DNA of 64,000 nucleotides from positions 62,001-126,000 of the forward strand of contig NZ_VBSB01000005.1 in the NCBI RefSeq assembly GCF_013337765.1. The letters are read 5' to 3'. Source of the stretch: Mycolicibacterium sphagni. Lineage in GTDB: Bacteria > Actinomycetota > Actinomycetes > Mycobacteriales > Mycobacteriaceae. The notes below the pieces were generated by a model. That model searched no databases. It saw only the letters and a list, made by a program, of their open reading frames with translations, and had not been told where the DNA came from. Position 1 is the stretch's first letter, and each line of letters opens with the position of its first letter. Positions 1 through 7,814 of this stretch are shown one piece after another. A program made the translations under genes and the position numbers.

Positions 1-417
1 CAGCCGGCTCGGGTAGCGCAGCGAGTCGGCCAGCGGCCACTCCAGCTGGGCATCGCCGGTCGACATCAGCGGGCAGCCCACCTCGGCGACCAGTTCTTCA
101 CGCAGGTCTTCTTTTTCGGCTTCCAGCGCGTCCTGCAGTTGGGCCAGGCCGCGCTTGCGCAGCTCGGGATTGGTGGACCAGTCGGTCTCATCGAACGCTC
201 GCCTCGCCGCACCGATGGCACGGTCCATATCGGCAGGCCCGGCGGCGGCGGTGACCCCGAGCACCCGGCCGGTGGCCGGGCTGAGATTGTCGAATTCGGC
301 GCCGTCGGCGGCCGCGGACAGTTTTCCGTCGATGAGCATCCGGGTCTCGGCCCGCTGCCCCGCACGCGACCCCAGCTCGACGCTCGTCGCACCCTGCTCG
401 CCCACTCCAGGCACCAC
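1..417 (-). CDS. Aldehyde dehydrogenase, N-terminal part (runs off window)
   Basis: Leftward gene whose first ~139 codons are in the window. The translation contains MLIDGKL, then NLSPATGRVLG, then an ARRAFDETDWSTNPELRKRGL block, which is the typical start of NAD(P)-dependent aldehyde dehydrogenases; the catalytic Cys and Glu lie outside the window. The family oxidises aldehydes to carboxylic acids, which here could feed the CoA-activating genes next door. In-frame TGA at 438-436 limits the start; GTG at 417 or 414 are the first candidates, and the ATG of MLIDGKL at 324-322 is further in. It is divergent from the CoA-transferase at 569 and shares the palindrome at 440-454, so co-regulation is likely (inference). 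Confidence 0.8.
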   Translation of the reverse strand, partial: MVPGVGEQGATSVELGSRAGQRAETRMLIDGKLSAAADGAEFDNLSPATGRVLGVTAAAGPADMDRAIGAARRAFDETDWSTNPELRKRGLAQLQDALEAEKEDLREELVAEVGCPLMSTGDAQLEWPLADSLRYPSRL

Positions 418-439
418 CTTCTCGTTCTGGGACGGTCAA

Positions 440-454
440 CTGTAAAGGTTACAG
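440..454. promoter_or_regulatory. Perfect inverted repeat CTGTAA-AGG-TTACAG, putative repressor operator
   Basis: Both six-base arms match perfectly around a 3-base spacer. The site lies between the divergent aldehyde dehydrogenase (start ~417) and CoA-transferase (start 569), and a good -10 hexamer TAATAT (455-460) directly abuts it. The same arms recur exactly at 4014-4028. Geometry and position suit a TetR-type repressor. The identity of the protein is inference; the TetR gene at 21058 is the candidate. Confidence 0.7.
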
Positions 455-506
455 TAATATTCTGCAGTGGTGTTGGGCCGATTCCTCAACCCGCAGCGCC
501 CGGGGC

Positions 507-550
507 GTGAGAATGTGGATACCACGGTGTGAGAACGTGGATACCACTGC
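507..550 (+). repeat. Two tandem 22-bp repeats, each with a GTGG-ATA-CCAC palindrome
   Basis: GTGAGAATGTGGATACCAC at 507-525 is followed by GTGAGAACGTGGATACCAC at 529-547, one mismatch in 19, with a period of 22 bp (about two helical turns). Each copy contains the inverted repeat GTGG-ATA-CCAC. The pair lies in the 5' leader of the CoA-transferase gene, just upstream of its ribosome binding site. It may be a doubled protein-binding site or a recent small duplication. Confidence 0.7.
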
Positions 551-568
551 TCGCGAAAGGGGAATGAC

Positions 569-1792
569 TTGATCAAGGTGATGGACGGCATCCGGGTACT
601 GGAGGTCGCGCAGTTCACGTTCGTTCCGGCGGCCGGGGCGATTCTGGCCGACTGGGGCGCCGACGTCATCAAGATCGAACACCCCGTCCGCGGCGACACC
701 CAACGCGGCTTCATCAACATGGGCGGCTTCCAGCTCGACCCCAACCGCCACCCGCTGATCGAGCATCCCAACCGCGGCAAGCGCAGCGTCGGCATCGACG
801 TGTCCACGCCCGACGGCCAGGAGGTGCTCTACGAGATCGCCAAGACGGCCGACGTCTTCCTGACCAATTACATGCCGCAAGCCCGGCAGAAGAACAAGTT
901 CGATGTCGAGCACATCCGGGCGGTGAACCCGAACATCATCTACGCCCGCGGCAGTGCCTACGGCGACAAGGGCCCCGAGCGTCTGGTTGGCGGGTTCGAC
1001 GGGACCGCGTTCTGGACGCGTAGCGGCGTCGGTCACGCGCTGACGCCCGAAGAGCTCGGCGGTGCTCTGCCACAGGGCATTCCGGCGTTCGGTGACTCGA
1101 TCGGCGGGATGAACATCGCCGGCGGTATCTCGGCGGCACTGTTCCATCGGGAGCGGACGGGCGAAGCGGTCGAGATCGACGTGTCGCTGCTCAGCACCGC
1201 CTGGTGGGCGGCGGGCGCCAGCGTCACCCAGGGCATGGAGACCGGGGAAACCATGCGGTCGCTGATGCCCGGCACCACGACGTCGGTCAACCCCTTCATG
1301 GCCAACTACCTGACATCCGACGGCGGCACCATCAACCTGTGCATCGTCAGCCCGACCGGCTACATCCGCGACACGTGGGAGCATCTCGGCTTGCCCGAGC
1401 TCGCCGACGACCCGCGGTTCTCCGATGTGATGCCGCTGATCCAGAATGCCGAAGCGGGTGTGCAACTCATCACCGAGGCGATCGCGGCCAAGCCGTTCGA
1501 ATACTGGCGCCAGCACCTCAAGACGATGAAGGGTCAGTGGGCGCCGTTCCAGAGCCTGGTCGATCTGGCCAGCGACGAACAGGCCATCGCCAACGACATG
1601 ATCGTCGAGGTGGAGTCGGCTGACGGCGGGGCGCCGTTCAAGGTGGTCCGCGGACCGGTGCAGTTCAACCACGAGCCGCTGGAGACCACCCGCGCGCCGC
1701 AGGCCAGCGAGCACACCGAGATCGTGCTGATGGAGATCGGCATCGACTGGGACCGCATCGAGGCGCTCAAGGAGTCCGGCGCGATCGCCTGA
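569..1792 (+). CDS. CaiB/BaiF family CoA-transferase (class III)
   Basis: 407 residues, full length for the family. The N-terminus GIRVLEVAQFTFVPAAGAILADWGADVIKIE is the nucleotide/CoA-binding signature, and GDSIGG places the expected catalytic Asp near residue 176. The family moves CoA between acyl-CoA and a free acid without ATP, so this enzyme probably activates or exchanges a carboxylate in the local degradation pathway; the substrate is unknown. The start is TTG 569, six bases after AAAGGGGA (555-562); GTG 578 and ATG 581 are alternatives. It ends one base from the convergent molybdopterin gene. A second, divergent paralogue lies at 5218. Confidence 0.88.
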   Translation: MIKVMDGIRVLEVAQFTFVPAAGAILADWGADVIKIEHPVRGDTQRGFINMGGFQLDPNRHPLIEHPNRGKRSVGIDVSTPDGQEVLYEIAKTADVFLTNYMPQARQKNKFDVEHIRAVNPNIIYARGSAYGDKGPERLVGGFDGTAFWTRSGVGHALTPEELGGALPQGIPAFGDSIGGMNIAGGISAALFHRERTGEAVEIDVSLLSTAWWAAGASVTQGMETGETMRSLMPGTTTSVNPFMANYLTSDGGTINLCIVSPTGYIRDTWEHLGLPELADDPRFSDVMPLIQNAEAGVQLITEAIAAKPFEYWRQHLKTMKGQWAPFQSLVDLASDEQAIANDMIVEVESADGGAPFKVVRGPVQFNHEPLETTRAPQASEHTEIVLMEIGIDWDRIEALKESGAIA

Positions 1793-1793
1793 C

Positions 1794-4001
1794 TCAGGCC
1801 GGGTTGGCCGCGACCCCTTCGGAAATTCTCTCGACGCGCACCGGAACACCGGTCAGCCACGCCATTCCCGACAGCGACTCGACATCCTCGGGCGCGCTGG
1901 ACGTCAGCCGGTTGACGTTGGACCCACCGGCGCGATTGGCCACCTGCCAGGTGCCGGTGCCCTTGTGCCCCCACCCGTGCGGCACGGCGATCACGCCGGC
2001 CATCAGGTCCTTGGTGGTGTTCACCTCGACGGTGATCTCGCCGTACGGCGACGTCACCCGCACCACATCGCCGTCAGAGACGGACAATTCGGCCGCATCG
2101 TCGACGTGGATGAGCGCCCGGTGTCCCCGCTCGCCCCGCATCAGCAGCGGCGAGTTGTGCATCCACGAGTTCTCCGAACGCGGCTCGCGCATGCCGATCA
2201 TCCTTAGCGGATACCCATCGGGATGGCTGCTGCGGCTGAGCTTGTCGACTTCGGCGGCGATACCGGCATGGGTGAGCCGCACCCGGCGGGACAGGTAGGC
2301 AACCGCATTGCGCAGCACACCGGTGCGGATGTGCGGCGCCACCACCACACCGTGCGGATGTTCCTCGGTCAGCCGGCGATGCGTCAGCCCGCCGCGCCGC
2401 AGCCCGAACAGGTCGCCACCCTGTGACGTCCGGATCAATGCGTCGATCATCATCCGCGGCTTGAGAGCTACCCCGAAGAGGCCCAGCGCCTTTCGCATCG
2501 CCCCCAGCACTGCGAATGCCCGTACGTCACCGGCCAGCCGAACCGTGAGGTCCTCTATGATGTCCCATTCCGAACGGGCCTCACCGGCGGGCGCGACCAC
2601 GGCCTCGGTGGCCTGCCGGAACGGCGTGGCCTGGAAGGCCTGGAACGTGTACGGAAAGTCGTCGCGTTCGTACATCGTGGTGACCGGCAGGATGTAGTCG
2701 CACCGGCCGGTCGTCTCGGTGACATAGAAGTCCAGTGCCACAGACAGTTCCAGTGACTCGAAGGCCGCTTCGAGTTCATCGCCGTTGGGCACCGACAGCA
2801 CCGGGTTGCCCGCCGAGACGAACATCGCCTTGATTTGCCGGTCGCCTCCGGTGGTGATCTCCTTGGCCATCAACGCGGCGGGTTCCATCGCGACCGCGAT
2901 CGGGATCCCGCCGATCCGCGACTTGTTGCGATACGAGCGGCGCATCGCGAGGCCCATCATCGTGGCCTGCCAGCGTCCGCCGACGGTCTCCATCAAGCTG
3001 AACACCGAGCCGCCCGGGGCATCCAGGTTGCCCGCGACGAGATTCACCGCGTCGATCAGGTAGGTGGTGAGGGTTCCGTAGCGGCCAACGCAGGTACCGA
3101 GCCTGCCGTAGACGGCCGCCCGCGGTTCACGCACCAGATCGCGCGCGAGCGACCGGACACTGTCGGCGTCGATGCCCGTGTGGGCCGCGGTGAACTCCGG
3201 GGTGAACGACGCGCACAGCGACGCCAGCCATTCGATGCCATCGGCCTGCGTCTTGACGTGTGCGGTATCGACGAGGCCCTCGGCGAACATCACCTGAAGA
3301 AGTGACAGCAGCAGGAAGGAGTCGGCGTCGGGCACGATCCCCAGCCATTCGAAGGCCGCCGCCGTCTCGCTGCGGCGGGGATCGACGACGACGACGCGCC
3401 CGCCCCGCTTGACGATATCGTGCATGCGGTCCTTGATCCGCGGAGCAGTCAGGAAACTGCCGTGGGAGACAACGGGATTGGCGCCCATCATCACGAGAAG
3501 ATCGGTGCGGGTCAGATCGGGGATCGGCACCGAGGTCGGTGCCCCGTACAGCAGCTGGCTGGCGATCAGCCTGCTGTTGGTGTCCTGCGACGACGCCGTG
3601 AAGTAGTGGCCGTCACGGCCGAGGCCCTTGATGAACATCAACGCCGCGAAGGTGTGCGCATAGCTGAAGGCGCCCGGGTTGCCCATGTACCAACCGACCG
3701 CGCCCGATCCGTTGGCCTTCAGGATCGCAATCAACCGGCCTGCGATATCCGACAGCGCCTCGTCCCAGCTGACGGGCACATACCCGTCGGGAGTCCTCCG
3801 AAGGGGTGTGGTCACGCGATCCGGATCGTTCTGGACCTCGGTGAACGCGATGCCCTTCTGGCAGGCGAAACCTGCCGAGAGCGGGTGGTCCTTGTCGGGG
3901 CGCAGCGCCGTCAGGCGGCCGTCCTCGACAGTGGCCAACATGCCGCACAGCGGTTCGCAGATGCGGCAGAACGTGGTCTTGTGCTCGATGGTGGAAGCCA
4001 C
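1794..4001 (-). CDS. Molybdopterin-dependent oxidoreductase with N-terminal [4Fe-4S] site
   Basis: 735 residues of the FdhF/nitrate reductase (DMSO reductase) superfamily. C12-x2-C15-x3-C19 and C47 followed by QKG form the N-terminal iron-sulfur site. The molybdopterin region follows (VSWDEALSDIAGRL, then LLVMMGANPVVSHG near 170-185), and the C-terminal dinucleotide-binding domain contains HNSPLLMRGERG and VSDGDVVRVTSPYGEITVEV. Such enzymes perform oxygen-atom or hydride chemistry; no Cys or Sec metal ligand is evident, so it is not a clear formate dehydrogenase. The start is GTG at 4001-3999. TATCTT (4013-4008, minus strand) lies 6 bases upstream, so the mRNA may be leaderless. It is divergent from the thiolase-like gene at 4070 across the 4014-4028 operator. 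Confidence 0.85.
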   Translation of the reverse strand: MASTIEHKTTFCRICEPLCGMLATVEDGRLTALRPDKDHPLSAGFACQKGIAFTEVQNDPDRVTTPLRRTPDGYVPVSWDEALSDIAGRLIAILKANGSGAVGWYMGNPGAFSYAHTFAALMFIKGLGRDGHYFTASSQDTNSRLIASQLLYGAPTSVPIPDLTRTDLLVMMGANPVVSHGSFLTAPRIKDRMHDIVKRGGRVVVVDPRRSETAAAFEWLGIVPDADSFLLLSLLQVMFAEGLVDTAHVKTQADGIEWLASLCASFTPEFTAAHTGIDADSVRSLARDLVREPRAAVYGRLGTCVGRYGTLTTYLIDAVNLVAGNLDAPGGSVFSLMETVGGRWQATMMGLAMRRSYRNKSRIGGIPIAVAMEPAALMAKEITTGGDRQIKAMFVSAGNPVLSVPNGDELEAAFESLELSVALDFYVTETTGRCDYILPVTTMYERDDFPYTFQAFQATPFRQATEAVVAPAGEARSEWDIIEDLTVRLAGDVRAFAVLGAMRKALGLFGVALKPRMMIDALIRTSQGGDLFGLRRGGLTHRRLTEEHPHGVVVAPHIRTGVLRNAVAYLSRRVRLTHAGIAAEVDKLSRSSHPDGYPLRMIGMREPRSENSWMHNSPLLMRGERGHRALIHVDDAAELSVSDGDVVRVTSPYGEITVEVNTTKDLMAGVIAVPHGWGHKGTGTWQVANRAGGSNVNRLTSSAPEDVESLSGMAWLTGVPVRVERISEGVAANPA

Positions 4002-4013
4002 CTAGCCAAGATA

Positions 4014-4028
4014 CTGTAAGTGTTACAG
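4014..4028. promoter_or_regulatory. Perfect inverted repeat CTGTAA-GTG-TTACAG, putative operator
   Basis: The arms are identical to those at 440-454; only the 3-base spacer differs. The site sits between the divergent molybdopterin oxidoreductase and thiolase-like genes and abuts the probable leftward -10 hexamer TATCTT, as a repressor site should. Exact arm conservation with a changed spacer argues for binding-site selection rather than recent duplication. Confidence 0.72.
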
Positions 4029-4069
4029 TTTCTTCGCCTATATGGCGGATCCCGAGAGGAAGACCATCG

Positions 4070-5215
4070 ATGAACGATGTCGCCATCATCGGCGTCGGCC
4101 TGCACCCGTTCGGCCGGTTCGAAGGTAAATCCGCGATGCAGATGGGCGTCGACGCCATCTTCGCCGCCGTCGCCGACGCCGGCCTGGAGTGGAAGGACAT
4201 CCAGTTCGCCACCGGCGGCAGCTGGACCGTCGCCAACCCGGACGCCATCGTCGCCATGGTGGGACTGACCGGAATCCCGTTCACCAACGTGTTCAACGCG
4301 TGTGCGACCGCTGCCAGCGCAACCAAGGCCTGTGCCGACGGAATCCGGCTGGGCGACTACGACATCGGCATCGCCATCGGCCTGGACAAGCACCCCCGCG
4401 GCGCGTTCACCGAGGACCCCGCCCTGGTCGGCATGCCGCGCTGGTATGCCGAGAACGGCCAGTACCTCACCACTCAGTTCTTCGGCATGAAGGCCAACCG
4501 CTACATCCACGATCACGGCATCTCCGAGGAGACCCTGGCGCGGGTGGCGAACAAGAACTTCCGCAACGGTGTGCTCAATCCGAATGCGTTCCGCCGCAAG
4601 GAGATCTCCGTCGAGGAGATCATGGCGTCACCGGTGCTGAACTACCCGCTGCGGCAGTACATGTTCTGCGCACCCGACGAGGGTGCCGCTGCGGTGGTGA
4701 TGTGCCGCGCCGACATCGCGCATCGCTACACCTCCAAGCCGGTCTACCTCAAGGCCGTCGAGGTCCGCACCCGCCGCTACGGCGCCTACGAGGTCAACAC
4801 CACGTTCGGCCCGGTCGCCGAGGACGTCGCGCCCACGGTGCACGCGGCCCGCGCCGCGTTCGAAAAGGCCGGTGTCTCACCGAAAGACGTCGACGTCATC
4901 CAGCTCCAGGACACCGATGCCGGTGCCGAGATCATCCACATGGCCGAGTGCGGGTTCTGTGCCGACGGCGACCAGGAGCGGCTGCTGGCCGACGGCGAGA
5001 CCGAGATCGGCGGGTCGATGCCGATCAACACCGACGGCGGCCTGATCGCCAACGGCGAACCGATCGGCGCGTCGGGACTCCGGCAGATCCACGAGATCGT
5101 CCGGCAGCTGCGCGGCGAGGCCGGTGATCGTCAGGTGCCCGGTGAACCGAAGGTCGGGTTCACCCAGCTCTACGGTGCCCCGGGGACGGCAGCCGCGACC
5201 GTCCTCACGCTCTGA
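4070..5215 (+). CDS. Thiolase-fold protein of the lipid-transfer (Ltp/SCP-x) type
   Basis: 381 residues. NACATAAS near C78 is the nucleophile region of thiolases. The C-terminal loop that is normally GHPIGATG reads NGEPIGASG, so the catalytic His is replaced by Glu. In the Ltp branch, thiolase-fold proteins act as side-chain thiolases or, with a DUF35 partner, as retro-aldolases; no DUF35 gene is visible here. The most likely role is carbon-carbon cleavage of an acyl-CoA, with altered chemistry. ATG 4070 follows GAGAGGAAG. The stop is two bases before the ATG of the CoA-transferase at 5218, so the two are probably translationally coupled. Confidence 0.8.
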   Translation: MNDVAIIGVGLHPFGRFEGKSAMQMGVDAIFAAVADAGLEWKDIQFATGGSWTVANPDAIVAMVGLTGIPFTNVFNACATAASATKACADGIRLGDYDIGIAIGLDKHPRGAFTEDPALVGMPRWYAENGQYLTTQFFGMKANRYIHDHGISEETLARVANKNFRNGVLNPNAFRRKEISVEEIMASPVLNYPLRQYMFCAPDEGAAAVVMCRADIAHRYTSKPVYLKAVEVRTRRYGAYEVNTTFGPVAEDVAPTVHAARAAFEKAGVSPKDVDVIQLQDTDAGAEIIHMAECGFCADGDQERLLADGETEIGGSMPINTDGGLIANGEPIGASGLRQIHEIVRQLRGEAGDRQVPGEPKVGFTQLYGAPGTAAATVLTL

Positions 5216-5217
5216 AT

Positions 5218-6399
5218 ATGGGTGTTCTCGACGGCATCCGGGTGCTCGACTACGGTCGGTTCATCGCCGCGCCCTGGTGCAGTGCGCTGCTGGCCGACAT
5301 GGGTGCCGACGTGCTGCGCGTCGAGAAGCGCGAAGGCGGTGAAGACCGCTGGGTGCAGTCCGTCACCAGCGGCGGCGAAGGCGGCACCTTCCTGCAGTGC
5401 AACCGCAACAAGCGCTCACTGACCCTCGACTCGACGACGCCCGAGGGCGCCGACATCACCCGCCGGCTGGTGGCCCGGTCCGACATCGTCGTCGCCAACA
5501 TGCCCGCGGCAGGCATGCGGGCCAGCGGGCTGGACTACGACACCCTGCGCGCGGTCAAACCCGACATCATTCTGGCCAGCGCCACCGCATACGGCGAAGG
5601 CGGCCCCTACAGCGACCGCATCGGATTCGACGGTGCCGGTCAGGTGATGTCGGGCGCGGTCTACCGACAGGGTCTGCCCGACCTGCCGATCCGCACCGTG
5701 GTGCCCCAAGCCGACTTCGGCACCGCGCTCACGTTGACCATCGGCGTCATGATGGCCCTGTACCACCGACTCCAGACCGGGCAGGGCCAACACGTCGAAG
5801 GCGCCCTGCTACCCACGGCGTTGATGCTGTCCAACGCCTTCCTCATCGAGCGCGAGTTACTCGGTGTCGACAAGCCACGAGCAGCCAACCGCGGGACGTC
5901 GGTCGCACCCTGCGACCTGTATGAGGTCACCGACGGCTGGGTCCTGCTTCAGATCGCCGGCCAGCCGATGTTCAAGCGGTGGTGCCGGCTGATGGGCCGC
6001 GAGGACTTGTTCGACGACCCGCGCTTCGCCGACGACGACTCGCGCTGGGAAAACGGGGATGTCCTCAACGATCTGATGCAGCAGTGGTGCGCGGGCAAGT
6101 CCAAGGCCGAGGTGCTCGCACAGCTCGAATCGGCGAAACTGCCCGCCGCACCGTTGAATTCACCCCAAGAGGTCCTCGAGGATCCGCACGTGGAGGCCAT
6201 GGGCTACCTCAAACGGGTACCGTTCCCCGGCGCGCCGAAGCCTGTTCCCCTCATCGAGACACCGTTTCGCCTCTCCGCGACACCGGGCTCGATCCGGCAT
6301 CGGGCTCCGCTGCTCGGCGAGCACACCGACGAGGTACTGGGGGAAATCGGTTACGGAACTTCCGAAATCGCGGATCTGCGGACGAACAAGATCGTGTAG
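5218..6399 (+). CDS. CaiB/BaiF family CoA-transferase (second copy)
   Basis: 393 residues; class III CoA-transferase signature LDGIRVLDYGRFIAAPWCSALLADMGADVLRVE at the N-terminus and PQADFG placing the expected catalytic Asp at about residue 166. It probably transfers CoA to a free acid intermediate, working with the thiolase-like gene it follows by two bases. It is clearly diverged from the copy at 569, so the two probably serve different substrates or steps. It is the last gene before the 13E12-type gene. Confidence 0.88.
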   Translation: MGVLDGIRVLDYGRFIAAPWCSALLADMGADVLRVEKREGGEDRWVQSVTSGGEGGTFLQCNRNKRSLTLDSTTPEGADITRRLVARSDIVVANMPAAGMRASGLDYDTLRAVKPDIILASATAYGEGGPYSDRIGFDGAGQVMSGAVYRQGLPDLPIRTVVPQADFGTALTLTIGVMMALYHRLQTGQGQHVEGALLPTALMLSNAFLIERELLGVDKPRAANRGTSVAPCDLYEVTDGWVLLQIAGQPMFKRWCRLMGREDLFDDPRFADDDSRWENGDVLNDLMQQWCAGKSKAEVLAQLESAKLPAAPLNSPQEVLEDPHVEAMGYLKRVPFPGAPKPVPLIETPFRLSATPGSIRHRAPLLGEHTDEVLGEIGYGTSEIADLRTNKIV

Positions 6400-6443
6400 C
6401 CAACAGCCTGGGAGATAACAGGAACTGGAGCTGAACATTTCGC

Positions 6444-6472
6444 TTGACATCGAACATATGTTCGAATATAGT
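6444..6472 (+). promoter_or_regulatory. Promoter with LexA (SOS) box in the spacer
   Basis: A -35 TTGACA (6444-6449) and -10 TATAGT (6467-6472) are separated by exactly 17 bp. The spacer contains TCGAAC-ATAT-GTTCGA (6450-6465), a perfect mycobacterial SOS box. Seven bases after the -10 comes ATG 6480, so the transcript should be leaderless. DNA-damage induction of 13E12-family genes through LexA is known in M. tuberculosis. Confidence 0.93.
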
Positions 6473-6479
6473 TGGTGAC

Positions 6480-7709
6480 ATGAACGCCGCAACCGCGGAA
6501 CTCATCCGAATCGCCGAAGAGCTGCGCGATCTGGAGCTCGACGATGGTGACGTGATTGGTGAACTACGGGCAGCGTTGGCGGTGCGCCATCTCGCCGATC
6601 ACCGAGCTGCAATGCTGGCCGGCGCTCTGGCACGTCTGGATGTCGCGGCCCGTGGCGGGAGACGGCCGCGAGAAGTGCTGATGACGTTAGGGTGTGCACC
6701 AACGGTGGCCGCGCGGATGCTCCGTGTAGGCGCTGCCGCTGAGGCGTTGCCGGTGGTAATGGCCCACGCCGCCGACGGGGCGTTGTCCGGTGAACATGTG
6801 GATGCAGTGGTGAAGGGCGTCGACCATATTCGGATACGCGCGGCGGAGCCGGTTGATGAGGACGTCCGGCATCAGCATCAGGTCGACCTGTTGGGTCAAG
6901 CCCTGTCCGGAGCCACTCCAGCCGAGATCGCTGACCGGGCACGGAAGCTGGGCAACCAGCTCGCCGGGGAGCGGGATGGGTTACCGGCGGCCGAGGACCG
7001 CTCGATCAATGAAATCCATTGCGTCAAAACGCGTGAAGGGCGCTGGCGGTTGCGGGGGGATCTAGATGCCGAAGTGGGCGTCAAACTCGCCGCCGCCTTG
7101 GAGGAAGGGTCAGCACCACGCCCCGAGCCCGACGGCACACCCGACCCCCGCCCTGCCGAGCGACGCCGCGCCGACGCCCTGGAAGCGGTACTCGACACCG
7201 CCTCACGCGCCGGTGACAGCGCCTCACCGCCGCGCACGCAGTTGTTGTTGACCGTGCCTGCAGACACCCCCGATGCGGCGGAGCTGGAATTCATGGGACC
7301 GATCAGCCTCGCTAGCCTGGGCAGGTTGTCCTGCGACACGAGCGTCACCACGATCATCATGGACGGACACCAGGTTCCCCTCGACATGGGGCATGACAAA
7401 CGCCTGTTCCCAGCCCATCTGCGCAAAGCGCTGTATCTGCGGGATCGGTGTTGTATCAAGTGCGGTGCCCCCGCCAGTAGAACCCATTGCCACCACATTC
7501 AGCACTGGATCCACCAGGGCGAAACCAGCCTGAACAACGGCTGCCTACTCTGCCCAGGCTGTCACGCCGATGTCCACCACAACGGCTGGAACGTCATCCT
7601 CGGCTACGACAAACACCCGTGGCTCATCCCGCCCGCAACGGTCGACCCAGAGCGAACACCACTACCCGCATACAACCGGCGCACCATGCACCTCGACAAA
7701 GCCGCCTAG
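6480..7709 (+). CDS. 13E12 repeat family protein, DUF222 plus HNH endonuclease domain
   Basis: 409 residues from the leaderless ATG 6480; an in-frame TTG at 6444 is in fact the -35 box. The N-terminal two thirds are a helical DUF222 region. The C-terminus has an HNH/zinc domain with CIKCGAPASRTHCHHIQHW and CLLCPGCHADVHH. Members are multicopy in mycobacteria and many are SOS-induced; in M. tuberculosis some copies host prophage attachment sites. The function is unproven; a nuclease role is inferred from the HNH motif. The gene interrupts the run of acyl-CoA genes without obvious functional kinship, and no flanking direct repeats were seen by eye. Confidence 0.9.
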   Translation: MNAATAELIRIAEELRDLELDDGDVIGELRAALAVRHLADHRAAMLAGALARLDVAARGGRRPREVLMTLGCAPTVAARMLRVGAAAEALPVVMAHAADGALSGEHVDAVVKGVDHIRIRAAEPVDEDVRHQHQVDLLGQALSGATPAEIADRARKLGNQLAGERDGLPAAEDRSINEIHCVKTREGRWRLRGDLDAEVGVKLAAALEEGSAPRPEPDGTPDPRPAERRRADALEAVLDTASRAGDSASPPRTQLLLTVPADTPDAAELEFMGPISLASLGRLSCDTSVTTIIMDGHQVPLDMGHDKRLFPAHLRKALYLRDRCCIKCGAPASRTHCHHIQHWIHQGETSLNNGCLLCPGCHADVHHNGWNVILGYDKHPWLIPPATVDPERTPLPAYNRRTMHLDKAA

Positions 7710-7814
7710 CCGTCAAACACTGAAATCTGCTACGCACCTTGATAATTCCACAGTGACACCACCCACGACCAACGTCGCCCCTACGCATAAGATCCGAAAG
7801 GCCTCGCTGGCTGA

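Noticed and set aside
449..1849. 466-codon open frame antisense to the CoA-transferase
   Set aside because: High-GC shadow frame; its translation is Arg/Gly/Ala-rich with no recognisable family, while the opposite strand encodes a clear CaiB enzyme. The same holds for similar long antisense frames, for example 9008-10153 (+) and 10172-11563 (+).
6444..7709. Prophage or transposon around the 13E12 gene
   Set aside because: No integrase, transposase, terminal repeats or phage structural genes are visible on either side.
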